Of a stretch of DNA of 64,000 bases, positions 26,244 through 35,035 are shown piece after piece. Numbering within the stretch: the first letter of the stretch is position 1; every line of letters begins with the position of its first letter. The notes under the pieces were generated by a model that did no database searches, was not told the origin of the DNA, and worked only from the letters and a program-made list of their open reading frames with translations. The stretch spans positions 1 to 64,000 of the forward strand of contig JADQBA010000025.1 in assembly GCA_016903675.1 (NCBI GenBank), given 5' to 3'. This stretch comes from Stigonema ocellatum SAG 48.90 = DSM 106950 (GTDB taxonomy: Bacteria; Cyanobacteriota; Cyanobacteriia; Cyanobacteriales; Nostocaceae). The translations under genes and the position numbers were made by a program.

Positions 26244-29200
26244 TGCGCCTCACCGCCTCGCTCCGTTACACTTTGTTTTTGTCTCTGCGGCCTTTTCCTT
26301 TGTCTAGGTTGTGAATAGTTTGGAAGGAAAGAAGGACCGACTTTTAATGAAAAACGTAAACCGTGAACGGGTTCCATCCCATCCTCAAAGTGAACTTGGA
26401 CTAAGACTGTTTCACCTTCCATCTCAGCAGGAACAGTAAGCGTAAACCAACCTAAATAATCTCCGGTAGCTGTGCGTGTCATAACTATGGAATCATCAGG
26501 AGTGACCTGTAATCCGGACGTGACAATAAAAACACGTAAATCATCAAAAGTTAAATCTTCAGCCACCTCCATCAACCGATTCTCGTACCATACAGGAGGG
26601 GTACGGCGCAGGCTAACGCGAAACCTTACTGTGCTTCCTGGGGGTACTGGATCGTCGATTTCTTGACCTATAGGTTCCACGACTGCATAGCCCTGTCCCT
26701 GCACAGGTCGGTAAGGACGCGCCATTGGGTCACCAAATAATACATAAGCCAGCCAGTCTAAGGATTCCGGTACAACGGTTTTAGCCAGTCTGCGAGCCGT
26801 TTGGAACGCCACACCCAAAGTTTGCCCTGCCCAAATACTGTGATAAAAAGCACTAACAAAAGCTGCTTCCACATTCGGTTGCACTGCCCAGAGGGAACCA
26901 ACAAAGGCGCTACAACCTGCTCTGACAAAGGTAGAAGCCCAGGTTTGCTCTAATGCTGTTAATTCTGGTTGCCCTGCATTTAGATAACTTAAAGATACAA
27001 GGGGATGATTGCGACGCAGGCTCAGTTTGGCTGGTTGCACCTCACGCTCAATGTCTTCAATATTGCTACTGCTATTAACCCGCACTGGCGCATCCTGGCG
27101 GTTTGTTGTGTCTACATATTGACCATAGCGAATTAAATGCAAGCCACGTATTGATTCAAACAAAGTCATATCATTAAATACACCAGCTTGCATGGGAATT
27201 GGGGGTGGAGCGCCTGATGAGTGCAAAAGCTCAGTCCAAAGTTCAGGTTGTTCCACACTGGCATAATGGGCAACATTGACCGCACCCACAGGAAACTCAT
27301 AGGGTCGTGCTTTTTCTAACTCCCAAAGCCACCGCCCGATAATAAAGCGATCGCCTAAAAATTTTTGCCCATCATGCAACAGTTCCCAAGGAAACCAAGC
27401 ATCCTGATCAGCTAATATCAGTAAAGTGAAAGGGTGGTTTAAGCTGGCTATAGTGCGAAAGGTATTTTGCAGTTCTTCTGGGAGTAAGGATTGAAACAGG
27501 TACTGACCGAGGGAAACAAGGCGAGAACGAAAATCTCCAGGAAGGCTACTTGCTGCTTCCTCAAGGGTAGTTTTTAATAATGAGTGCGATCGCTCGACCC
27601 ACTTAGCAGATAAAGACTGTGAATTGTGGTCAACGTCATCCGCAAATAGCAGGCGTGGTTGGTAGCTATCGATGTGGAAATTTAAAGTACACGCGGAGAT
27701 ATCTGCTTTCCAAGCAGTACGCACTTGGAGAATGAAATCTGGTTGAGGGACAGGGCGCGATCGGGCGGCGATGAGTGGGCGTAGTTCTGTTTCCTCGAAT
27801 GCAGTAACTTCTACTTCGGTTTCAAGAGTTGTTTTATAGGTATCGCCACAGTAAAGTTCTGCTTTGATTTTTGTTTTGCCTGGGCGCAAAGCGGTAAGAT
27901 TAAAACTTGCAGTTTGAGTTATGTTGGTGGTATCGGGGTCGAGGGGTAGGCTTGTGGTGTTGTCACCGTTAAATTCAAAGCCGGGGGCTGTGAGAAAAAT
28001 GTTAAGTTCGCTGCCAATAGTATGACTATGGGAAATTTGAATTGTATAAGTTTCTGTTTGGGTGATTTCTGCTTGGTTGAGATTGACTGCTATTTCTATC
28101 TCTTCACCAAGATTAATCGTTTCTTGAGGAATAGTCACTGAAACGTTATAAGCTACTCCCGTTTCCAGAAGCAGCATTTGGTAAGCACTTGCGTAAGCTT
28201 GATATGCAGTTTCGTCTACAAATGCAAAAATAACCTTTTTTAACAGAGTGCCCTGTTTTAAGTGATGGGTAACGGCTTTCAAAACCTTTGGTGCTAAATC
28301 ATCTGGGTGAAATCCCGCAGCACCAGATCCCACTGAGGGAAAAGCTATTGTCTGAACATCGCTCAGGCTATCCGCCTTGGCTAAAGCAGCAGAGACTCCC
28401 CGTACTATACTCGCAGTTGTGTGCGAACCTTCATTCTCTTCTGTGGGTGTATGTATTATGTAGTGCGCTAGTAAAGAACCAGCATCAGTAAGGAATACTT
28501 CACCCGACCTTAGAGGTGGTTGATTCCGCAATGCTTCGTATAGCTTGGAGCCTAGCCTTTGAAAAAATTGCAAACTAATAGCCCCACCATAACGCACGTT
28601 TAAGCCTGTGGGATTTACTAAGGCATCTACATCTAGATCCAGTAGATCTCCTTTGACAAATTCGATGCGTGTAAGTGCCTCATCACGGGAGATAACTTGG
28701 GGTTGAGGGAAACTACTCCCTTCCCGGTGTAAGATTACCGATCTTCTTTCTCTTCTTTCTTCGTGTCCTTCGCGTCTTCGCGGTTTATTAAATAGGTAAT
28801 CTTCGGGCGGTTCGGGAGTAGTAAACTGGAGTTCTCTTACTAATTGACGTACTCTCTCATTAGGGTTATTTTGAAGTGGTGCTAGTAATTCAAGAACACG
28901 ATTACTTTCCAATTTGCTTACTGCTTGGATAACTTTTGTCAGTGCTTCTAAATGCTTTTGTTCATCTGGAATTTGCTGCGCTGTTGCTAACGCTCGGTCA
29001 AAGTGTTCTTCCTGAATATAAGTCTGAACGATCTCATATACTTTCTCTGGTGTTTGTAGAATAGTTACAGGTGATAGTGTTGGCTGTCTTACAGGCGATA
29101 ATGTTGATGTTTCTGCTATTTCTGTTGCTGGATTTGAGTTTTCTTGCTTCTGTCTAAAAAATCTCTGTACCCATCGCCCAATAAATTGAACAGGATTTTC

Positions 29201-30043
29201 AGAAAGATTATCTTCTTTGGGGATGTAGGTTGTAGGAGTTCCCAAATTGTCGAGAGCTTTCAATATTTCATCTACAGACTGGTAGCGGTTTCTATAATCA
29301 TATTTCACCATCTTATCTAAGATGGTTGCTAATTTTTTGCTAACCTGACCCTGATTGCGTCCGACAATTTCATGTGTATTAATATCCCCTTGAAATTGTC
29401 GCGGGTGTATTCCTGTTAATGCCTGAATTCCAATGATACCTACAGCATATATATCACTGCACAATTGAGGATGACCTTCCATTTGTTCTGGAGGCATATA
29501 GCCAGGAGTACCGATCGCCCGCTCTTCAGAGTCAAACCTAGAATTTAAAAATGGTGTGGCAGTAAAAAAGTCAATGATAACTATTTTTCCATCCTGCTTA
29601 CGTCTAATTAAATTTGCAGGTTTTATATCGCGATGTATAAAATTATTTTCGTGGACAAACCGTAGGATTTCTAAAATATCTTGTAAGAGAGTAACAACAT
29701 AAGTCTCACTCAATTGTTTACCAGGAATAATTTCATGAGTTAAGTCTTGACCTTCAATATATTCCTGAACTATATAAAATTGTTCATTTTCTTGAAAGTA
29801 AGCCAATGCTCGTGGGATTTGGTCATGTAAACCTAAGCTATATAGAATCTGTGCTTCTTGGTCAAATAAACGTTTTGCTACCGTCAAAACATACGGGTCA
29901 GGATTCAGTGGTTGAAGCTGCTTGACAACACAATAAGGATTACCTGGCAGATGTTTGTCAGCAGCGAGGAAAGTAACAGCAAATCCCCCTCTTCCTAACT
30001 CAGTGATTATTTCGTAACGTCCAACTAATTTTCCTACAGTCAT
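26240..30043 (-). CDS. Ser/Thr kinase - macro domain - Ig-like - CHAT fusion
   Basis: 1267 residues. Kinase (about 10-275): GRGGFAV loop, lysine in CVVKQL, catalytic loop FIHRDIKPAN, IDFF in place of DFG, GTPGYMPPEQ. A linker with helical repeats follows. The macro domain (about 455-625) shows GDLLDLDVDALVNPTG, then RYGGAIS, GEVFLTDAG, YIIHTP and AFPSVGSGAAGF, the ADP-ribose-binding pattern. After an Ig-like segment (about 640-740) comes a CHAT domain (about 770-1120) with the His region GLHLIRYG but LNAGQPE where LNACQxG is expected, so the catalytic Cys is Gly. It ends with a beta-rich tail. First gene of the leftward operon. The protein looks like a sensor that couples phosphorylation and ADP-ribose-type ligands to the next CHAT protein. 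Confidence 0.85.
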   Translation of the reverse strand: MTVGKLVGRYEIITELGRGGFAVTFLAADKHLPGNPYCVVKQLQPLNPDPYVLTVAKRLFDQEAQILYSLGLHDQIPRALAYFQENEQFYIVQEYIEGQDLTHEIIPGKQLSETYVVTLLQDILEILRFVHENNFIHRDIKPANLIRRKQDGKIVIIDFFTATPFLNSRFDSEERAIGTPGYMPPEQMEGHPQLCSDIYAVGIIGIQALTGIHPRQFQGDINTHEIVGRNQGQVSKKLATILDKMVKYDYRNRYQSVDEILKALDNLGTPTTYIPKEDNLSENPVQFIGRWVQRFFRQKQENSNPATEIAETSTLSPVRQPTLSPVTILQTPEKVYEIVQTYIQEEHFDRALATAQQIPDEQKHLEALTKVIQAVSKLESNRVLELLAPLQNNPNERVRQLVRELQFTTPEPPEDYLFNKPRRREGHEERRERRSVILHREGSSFPQPQVISRDEALTRIEFVKGDLLDLDVDALVNPTGLNVRYGGAISLQFFQRLGSKLYEALRNQPPLRSGEVFLTDAGSLLAHYIIHTPTEENEGSHTTASIVRGVSAALAKADSLSDVQTIAFPSVGSGAAGFHPDDLAPKVLKAVTHHLKQGTLLKKVIFAFVDETAYQAYASAYQMLLLETGVAYNVSVTIPQETINLGEEIEIAVNLNQAEITQTETYTIQISHSHTIGSELNIFLTAPGFEFNGDNTTSLPLDPDTTNITQTASFNLTALRPGKTKIKAELYCGDTYKTTLETEVEVTAFEETELRPLIAARSRPVPQPDFILQVRTAWKADISACTLNFHIDSYQPRLLFADDVDHNSQSLSAKWVERSHSLLKTTLEEAASSLPGDFRSRLVSLGQYLFQSLLPEELQNTFRTIASLNHPFTLLILADQDAWFPWELLHDGQKFLGDRFIIGRWLWELEKARPYEFPVGAVNVAHYASVEQPELWTELLHSSGAPPPIPMQAGVFNDMTLFESIRGLHLIRYGQYVDTTNRQDAPVRVNSSSNIEDIEREVQPAKLSLRRNHPLVSLSYLNAGQPELTALEQTWASTFVRAGCSAFVGSLWAVQPNVEAAFVSAFYHSIWAGQTLGVAFQTARRLAKTVVPESLDWLAYVLFGDPMARPYRPVQGQGYAVVEPIGQEIDDPVPPGSTVRFRVSLRRTPPVWYENRLMEVAEDLTFDDLRVFIVTSGLQVTPDDSIVMTRTATGDYLGWFTLTVPAEMEGETVLVQVHFEDGMEPVHGLRFSLKVGPSFLPNYSQPRQRKRPQRQKQSVTERGGEAQ

Positions 30044-30214
30044 GTGACTACAACAGATTAGTATTCTTTTTAAAAGTGAGTTACTCCCTTTAAAAGATAA
30101 TAGCGAGTAACTCGCAGTGTCTTTGGAATTGTAACTATTTTAATCTTGTTCTGCCTTCAACCTCTACAGCTTACAATATTTGACAGTAATTACTCATAAA
30201 AAGACGAAAACAAG

Positions 30215-30710
30215 ATGACGGCAGTAGGGAAAAACAAGCGTAACGGAAATAAGTTTACCACGGGTAGGAATGCTTACCACTGTCCGTAATCGTAGAGCTT
30301 TGGTTGCGTCTTTTGATCCGTTTGATCGTACAACTGAGGTAAGTTTGCATCTTGTTCTCTAGGAATATACTGTCTCGAATTGTATTTTGGAAGACACGAT
30401 TATTGAGGAGCCAGAAATTAATGCAACGCTCTTAGAACCTACCACTTTGCCACAGGTCGCAACCGTTCCGCCGCCACCGATACCAGTAGCTGACTACAAT
30501 GCCCTACAACGGACAGTAAGCTGGACAACCCTCAATACGGTTCGGTTAGCGTTTTAATATGAGTGAAGATCCCCCCAACCCCCTTAAAAAGGGGGGCTAA
30601 TAAACCTCTGTTACCCCCTTTTTAAGGGGGTCGTCGCAGGCGTTCAGATCTTAACCGAACCGTATTAGGACAACCCTTTCTCAATTTCTTAATCCCGACA
30701 GGACGTTAGG
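30215..30710 (+). pseudogene. N-terminus of SNF2-type helicase (DrmD-like), decayed
   Basis: From ATG 30215 a frame reads to KFTTG; after a shift the +1 frame continues MLTTVRNRRALVASFDPFD, SLHLV, a TAG stop at 30360, then EDTIIEEPE, LLEPTTLPQ, DYNALQRTVSWTTL. A small element interrupts (30534-30667), after which SQFLNPDRTLGR resumes. This resembles the N-terminal domain preceding the helicase motor of SNF2-family defence helicases such as those of DISARM; the motor itself is absent. It is thus a relic with frameshift, nonsense mutation, insertion and truncation. The family name is from memory of that N-terminal pattern and should be treated as provisional. Confidence 0.5.
30534..30667. mobile_element. 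Miniature element with AATACGGTTCGGTTA ends
   Basis: Inverted ends AATACGGTTCGGTTA / TAACCGAACCGTATTA; the direct repeat GGACAACCCT flanks at 30523-30532 and 30668-30677. The body has the common CCCCCTTAAAAAGGGGG hairpin. It splits the helicase relic. Confidence 0.75.
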
Positions 30711-31021
30711 TCGTTTCTGCTTAAGAAGCGATCAATTCTCTCAGTCGCAGCCACTCCGGTAACAAGCGTCCAAACATCTTCTGCCGAATCTTCGATTCCT
30801 TTAAGAATCTGCTGGCGGAATACAAGCCCAGACTCAAATCCAAAATTAGAAAGTTGCTCCCGCATCCCATACAGCAAGTCCTTACCCGCAAAAAAAGTTA
30901 TATAATTTTGTTGTTGAAATCGACTGCCGTCAGGGCAACAAGTTGAGAGCAATCTATCAAATTCGTCCAAGGGATTGAGTCTGGGGATACTCCTTCGCAG
31001 CTTTAGGATATTTACAGGCAC
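30689..31021 (-). CDS. Unknown 110-aa partner of the AAA ATPase
   Basis: GTG 31021 overlaps the end of the repaired ATPase frame (stop 31012-31014) by ten bases, so it was a coupled second gene. The product is soluble (LNPLDEFDRLL, YITFFAGKDLLYGMREQL, GIEDSAEDVWTLVTG) and I do not recognise it. Two-gene modules of an AAA_21-type ATPase plus a small effector are common in phage defence, but no nuclease motif is visible here. Its 3' end overlaps the helicase relic on the other strand. Confidence 0.45.
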   Translation of the reverse strand: MPVNILKLRRSIPRLNPLDEFDRLLSTCCPDGSRFQQQNYITFFAGKDLLYGMREQLSNFGFESGLVFRQQILKGIEDSAEDVWTLVTGVAATERIDRFLSRNDLTSCRD

Positions 31022-32146
31022 AGGGACCCCCCAGGCAAACGGTAAGTATCATCGTCACCGATTACGTCACTTACGGCATCACTATGAGTGGTAAAAATAA
31101 ATTGGCAATTTTGACGCTCGTTTGGGAAGTTGGCGCACCAATAACTGTGCCCCTGGGGGATGAAGATTAAGGTCAATTTCGTCAATCAGTACGACTGAGT
31201 TGGCAATCTGTTGCCTCACAAACTCATACAGAATCGGAAATACTGACTGTTCTCCTGCTGACATCTCGACAATGTCGTAGGTGCGGTGGTCATCATTGAT
31301 TAAAAAGTAATAATCGAATGGTGTTGGCGAATCAATTCCAGGCATTGGTTCTACACCTGCAAAGGAGCGTCCGGGAAAGATTTTGGTATAAAGATTTTCC
31401 AGTTGTGTTAAGTAATCAATGGGAGAGCTATGAGTAAGCTGGGCAAATTTCCAACCGTTGAGATACTTACGCAGCCTCGCTACACCTGCTTCAAAGGATA
31501 CTCGACCGCTTGTAGGCTTTCCTATACTTACTGGCCCTAGGGAGGAGCCATTTTCTTCTGGAACTGGGTCATTGCCAAGGTTGCGAAACTGGTCAAACCA
31601 GAAAATACCAGGTAGCTGAGAAAACTCTGAACGAACTCCTGGATCTGTTTTCAACAAGTTTTGAGCGTAGTAGCGCCAAGCATTCTGAAAGAATTCTGCA
31701 TTAGATCCAGCGCGGCAGCTTTCACCATCTAGAATGAGTCGGACGCGGTTGTTGTCCCCCGGTTCGACTTCATAACGTTCTGGCTGTGCCGCTGCCCACC
31801 TTCTAGCTATTGCGCGTGTAGCTTCGATTTCAGAAGCGGAAAATGATACTTCTAATTCGATGTGTGGTGGCCAAGAGCGTTGGTAACGACCAGGGAGAAA
31901 CCCTAACCAGTCAAAATCCGTTACCCTTTGAATTTGTCTAGTTGCTAGGGATAGAGGGAGGGCGTAGACGCGAAGCGGCTTGTCGTCAGACATCGCTTGC
32001 AGCAGAGTCGTCTTAAGAGTGCCATTATCGCCCAGCACCAAAAATCGGTTGCTGACAGAATTGAGAGTTTGATTTTTGAAGGATACTTCAAGGTGGTCGA
32101 ATCGCTTGAAGTTTGTGATCACGATAGACTCGACTTTCATCACCAT
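31012..32146 (-). pseudogene. AAA_21/RecF-like ATPase, frameshifted near the C-terminus
   Basis: The main frame (31082-32146) encodes ITNFKRFDHLEVSF, a P-loop-like FLVLGDNGTLKTTLLQA, signature SAGEQSVFPILYEF and Walker B SVVLIDEIDLNLHPPG. It ends in KLPIYFYHS, but another frame carries the expected continuation NCQFIFTTHSDAVSDV, then DDDTYRLPGG, to a stop at 31012. The shift is at about 31105-31130. The Walker A has Leu where Gly normally precedes the Lys (GTLKT for GxGKT), so ATP binding may be impaired as well. The family is an overcoming-lysogenization/RecF-type ATPase often found in defence modules. ATG 32146 or 32140, after GGGGGAA. Confidence 0.7.
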
Positions 32147-32237
32147 TTCCCCCGCGCCTGGTGGAACAATTTTAGGATGAAAATGGGAAAACAGTATGTG
32201 ATGTGCTTGCAGGTTATTGTAACGATTTATTTTTTTT

Positions 32238-32319
32238 AGTACAACTTAGACAACTTATACGCTATTCAAACATGATTTCTAACAATAGGATGTCATGCTA
32301 AATCTTGTGAACAAATTCC
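32238..32319 (+). repeat. Dispersed ~85-bp repeat, copy 1
   Basis: AGTACAAC...ACTTATACGCTATTCAAAC, then CATGATTT and TGTCATGCTAAA. The minus-strand copy at 51677-51770 shares the whole length; 58969-59019 shares the first half. Confidence 0.7.
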
Positions 32320-32430
32320 GATATCACTTGTGTTCTTTAGCAATTTAGGTTTTTAAAATGGGAGTTTTACTAACGAGTCCAATGCACTTGCCGACCAAGT
32401 TGCTCGTTCAATTGGGTGAGGTCAGAATCC

Positions 32431-32545
32431 CCATCCAATACAATACTGCGTAGGATTTGCAAAAATTAGAAACCCGGTAACTTTGGCGAAACCGGGTTTC
32501 TGGCACCTGAACTATTCAAAACCTACGCAGTATTGCCATCCAATA
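32431..32545. mobile_element. 95-bp miniature element with 10-bp target duplication
   Basis: Inverted ends CAATACTGCGTAGG / CCTACGCAGTATTG at 32441-32535, an internal hairpin (GAAACCCGGT/ACCGGGTTTC), and CCATCCAATA repeated directly at 32431-32440 and 32536-32545. Confidence 0.9.
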
Positions 32546-32776
32546 GCATAGCTACCTTCTCCTTCAAAGACGCTACGCGTAGCTTGCTTCCCCGAACGCG
32601 AGTGCGTCTCCCCGAGTGAGAAGGGGTACGTACTTCTGACGAATTCAAACTTCTTAAAACAGCCTCTTAGGAGTACCCCACGGGCGGCGCATCACCCGCT
32701 ATGAATGGAACAAACACCCCCACTCCCTACTCCCTACTCCCTACTCCCCACTCCCGTGTTTCTTGAGAGATTTAAC

Positions 32777-33082
32777 ATGAACAGCCTCTTGTTTTTACCT
32801 GTTACTTTAGTGTTAGGAATTTTCCTGGGAAATCTCTACTTTCGTGGCTTGTGGATGATGGTGCAGAAATTACCTACAGCCCAAAACCCAATTCTATTAA
32901 CGTTAGGCAGCTTTTTTAGACGGCTAGGGATCTTGATCGCAGGATTTGCTTTAGTGCTAGCGATCGCCCAAGAGAACGCAATTTGGCATCTGATCGTTTG
33001 CTTAGGCGCGTTCATTTGGGTACGCAATCGCATCATTGAAAAGTTGCAGCAGAAATGGTCAAGGAGTCTCAATGCACATTAG
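32777..33082 (+). CDS. atpR: N-ATPase subunit AtpR
   Basis: About 101 residues with three hydrophobic segments (FLPVTLVLGIFLG; LGILIAGFALVLAIA; WHLIVCLGAFIWV). Small membrane proteins of this kind precede atpB in N-type ATPase operons and are named AtpR; they are thought to aid c-ring assembly. ATG 32777 follows GAGAGA by six bases; the frame upstream is only open through heptad repeats. It overlaps atpB by 11 bases. First gene of the operon here, although in the usual N-ATPase order it follows atpD, atpC and atpQ. Confidence 0.75.
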   Translation: MNSLLFLPVTLVLGIFLGNLYFRGLWMMVQKLPTAQNPILLTLGSFFRRLGILIAGFALVLAIAQENAIWHLIVCLGAFIWVRNRIIEKLQQKWSRSLNAH

Positions 33083-33749
33083 TCCAGATGAGATTGTGTT
33101 TGGGCATTGGGGATTTGTAACGATTAATGCCACTTTGGTCTTCACATGGATGATCATGCTACTGTTAGGCATCGGTGCTTGGTTGGTGACGCGCAAACTT
33201 TCGACTGATACGCAGCTATCCCACTGGCAAAACCTGTTGGAAGTCTTAGTTGTCAATTTACGCGATCAAATTCAGCAAACCAGTGGACAAAATCCCGATC
33301 GCTATTTGCCCTTTGTCGGAACCCTATTTGTTTTTATTGCCACCTCCAATCTATTAGCGATCGTTCCTGGCTATCACCCGCCCACTGCCTCACTTTCCAC
33401 CACAGCCGCCCTTGCGTTATGTGTATTTTTTGCCGTTCCCGTTTTTGGTATCAGTCAGCAAGGAATCTGGAAATACCTGCACCACTACCTAGAGCCAAAT
33501 CCCATCCTATTTCCCTTTTATATAATTAGCGAACTCTCACGGACTTTAGCTTTAGCAGTGCGTTTGTTTGGGAATGTAATGAGTGAAGGGATGATTGCGG
33601 CGATTTTAATATCGATCGCGCCATTCTTCTTCCCAGCCATTATGCAGGCTTTAGGTTTGTTGACAGGCTTAATTCAGGCATATATTTTTGCAATTTTAGC
33701 AGTTGTTTATATTGGTTCTGCGAGGAATGAAGACTATGGCTCAAAATGA
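33072..33749 (+). CDS. atpB: N-ATPase Fo subunit a
   Basis: A 225-residue, five- to six-helix membrane protein. The essential Arg lies in SRTLALAVRLFGNVMSEG, which forms the half-channel facing the c-ring; DRYLPFVGTLFVFIATSN is the usual mid-protein motif. ATG 33072 follows AAGGAG by five bases and overlaps atpR; the 3' end overlaps atpE by 14 bases. It conducts Na+ or H+ through the membrane. Confidence 0.92.
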   Translation: MHISPDEIVFGHWGFVTINATLVFTWMIMLLLGIGAWLVTRKLSTDTQLSHWQNLLEVLVVNLRDQIQQTSGQNPDRYLPFVGTLFVFIATSNLLAIVPGYHPPTASLSTTAALALCVFFAVPVFGISQQGIWKYLHHYLEPNPILFPFYIISELSRTLALAVRLFGNVMSEGMIAAILISIAPFFFPAIMQALGLLTGLIQAYIFAILAVVYIGSARNEDYGSK

Positions 33750-34044
33750 ATCGCTATCACTTTTACTTGGAATTATTGGCCCTGTGTCAATCTTAACGGC
33801 AGGGTTGACCATGGCCATCGGCTCCATCGCCCCAGCCCTCGGTGAAGGTAAATCCGTTGCCCAGGCACTTACTTCCATCGCCCAACAACCTGACGAAGCA
33901 AATACAATTACCCGCACCTTATTTGTGGGATTAGCATTTATCGAATCCGTCGCAATTTATTGCTTTGTCATCGCGCTAATTCTCTTGTTTGCCAATCCAT
34001 TCTGGAACTACGTGGTCAGTGCGATCCCAAAAACAGGAGCCTGA
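33736..34044 (+). CDS. atpE: N-ATPase Fo subunit c, sodium-type
   Basis: About 102 residues, two membrane helices. Helix 1 has IAPALGEGKS with Glu at the position of the sodium-ligand Gln of Na+-ATPases; helix 2 has AFIESVAIYCFV, the ES...Y pattern of Na+-binding c subunits. This set of ligands indicates Na+ coupling (inference from established c-ring structures). ATG 33736 is preferred over 33727 because GAGGA ends nine bases before it. The gene overlaps atpB. Confidence 0.9.
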   Translation: MAQNESLSLLLGIIGPVSILTAGLTMAIGSIAPALGEGKSVAQALTSIAQQPDEANTITRTLFVGLAFIESVAIYCFVIALILLFANPFWNYVVSAIPKTGA

Positions 34045-34048
34045 TGAA

Positions 34049-34855
34049 GTGGAGATTAACTGGTTTACCTTCTTCGCGCAAATCCTCAACTTTTTTGTGT
34101 TGATATTTGTGCTGCAACGCTTCCTATATAAACCGATTATCCAGGCAATGGCACGCCGCGAGAAGACGATCCGCGATCGCTTGTCGTCGGCATCTGAACA
34201 GAAACAAGAAGCAGAAAAGGAAATCAAGCATTATCAGGAAATACAACAGAAATTCACAGACCAAAAGACAGAATTGCTCACCCAAGCAAAATCAGAAGTA
34301 GAGCAAACCCGCCAAAGTTTGTTGAAAGAAATGCAGGAATCAGTGGCGACAGAGCGATCGCAATGGCAAACCAGTCTGCAACGCCAAAAAGATTCTTTTT
34401 TGCGCGAGGTGGGCGATCGCACCATGCAGCAATTACAGGCAACCGTGCGGCGGGTGTTGACAGACTTGGCAGAGTCACAGCTAGAAACACAGATTGCCAA
34501 GGTATTTTTGCAGAAGTTGCGCTCACTGACCGAAACAGAACGTGCCGAACTGACGACGACTTTAACTGCTTCAACAAAAGACAGTATTCCCTTGACCTTG
34601 GTTAGTACGTTCACGCTACCGACAGATATTTGTGCAGCGATCGCCACGGTTTTGCAAGACTACTTCAACGCCGTGGGTTCAGCCAAAATCGAGATGACAA
34701 GTGAAATTCAATCCAGTCTGATTTGTGGGATTGAACTGCGCGGCACTGGCTACAAACTAGCGTGGAGTATGGATGCTTACTTAGATACCATCACCGAAAA
34801 TTTGGTTACGGTTTTTGCACAAGAAACGTCAAAAGGAGTGGGGAGTGGGGAGTAG
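34049..34855 (+). CDS. atpF: N-ATPase subunit b with delta-like C-terminus
   Basis: About 268 residues. One N-terminal membrane helix (NWFTFFAQILNFFVLIFVL), long charged coiled coil, then a C-terminal delta-like region (LICGIELRGTGYKLAWSMDAYLDTI) resembling the OSCP/delta end. N-ATPase operons lack a separate atpH, so b supplies the stator contact. GTG 34049 is chosen with CAGGAG upstream; the in-phase frame further 5' lies inside atpE. The last residues (SKGVGSGE) and the stop come from the heptad repeat that follows. Confidence 0.88.
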   Translation: MEINWFTFFAQILNFFVLIFVLQRFLYKPIIQAMARREKTIRDRLSSASEQKQEAEKEIKHYQEIQQKFTDQKTELLTQAKSEVEQTRQSLLKEMQESVATERSQWQTSLQRQKDSFLREVGDRTMQQLQATVRRVLTDLAESQLETQIAKVFLQKLRSLTETERAELTTTLTASTKDSIPLTLVSTFTLPTDICAAIATVLQDYFNAVGSAKIEMTSEIQSSLICGIELRGTGYKLAWSMDAYLDTITENLVTVFAQETSKGVGSGE

Positions 34856-35017
34856 GGAGTAGGGAATGGGGAGTGGGGAGTAGGGAGTAGGGAATAAAGA
34901 TAAGAATCACGAGTCAAAAAGTTAATTAATAACATCCATTCCCCATTCCCCATTATTTCCCATTCCCCATTCCCCACTCCCCATTCCCCACTCCCCACTC
35001 CCCACTCCCCAATCCCC
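34840..35017. repeat. Facing heptad-repeat arrays between atpF and atpA
   Basis: GGGGAGT/AGGGAGT units at about 34840-34893 and the complementary CCCCATT/CCCCACT units at about 34938-35017 face each other across a 45-base spacer. RNA from this segment could fold into a long G-C-rich hairpin inside the operon. Confidence 0.85.
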
Positions 35018-35035
35018 ACTCAGAGGAAGCATGAT

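Larger units (their letters stand above)
32147..32776. other. Intergenic: dispersed repeat, miniature element, heptad repeats
   Basis: 32238-32319 holds one copy of a dispersed repeat (see 51677 and 58969). 32431-32545 is a miniature element. 32711-32755 holds CCCTACT/CCCCACT heptads. A segment CCCCACGGGCGGCGCATCACCCG near 32677 has a close relative near 48060. The N-ATPase promoter must lie here or within the repeats; none was recognised. Confidence 0.6.

Noticed and set aside
34234..34647. Minus-strand 137-codon frame over atpF
   Set aside because: Shadow of the coding strand; no family features.
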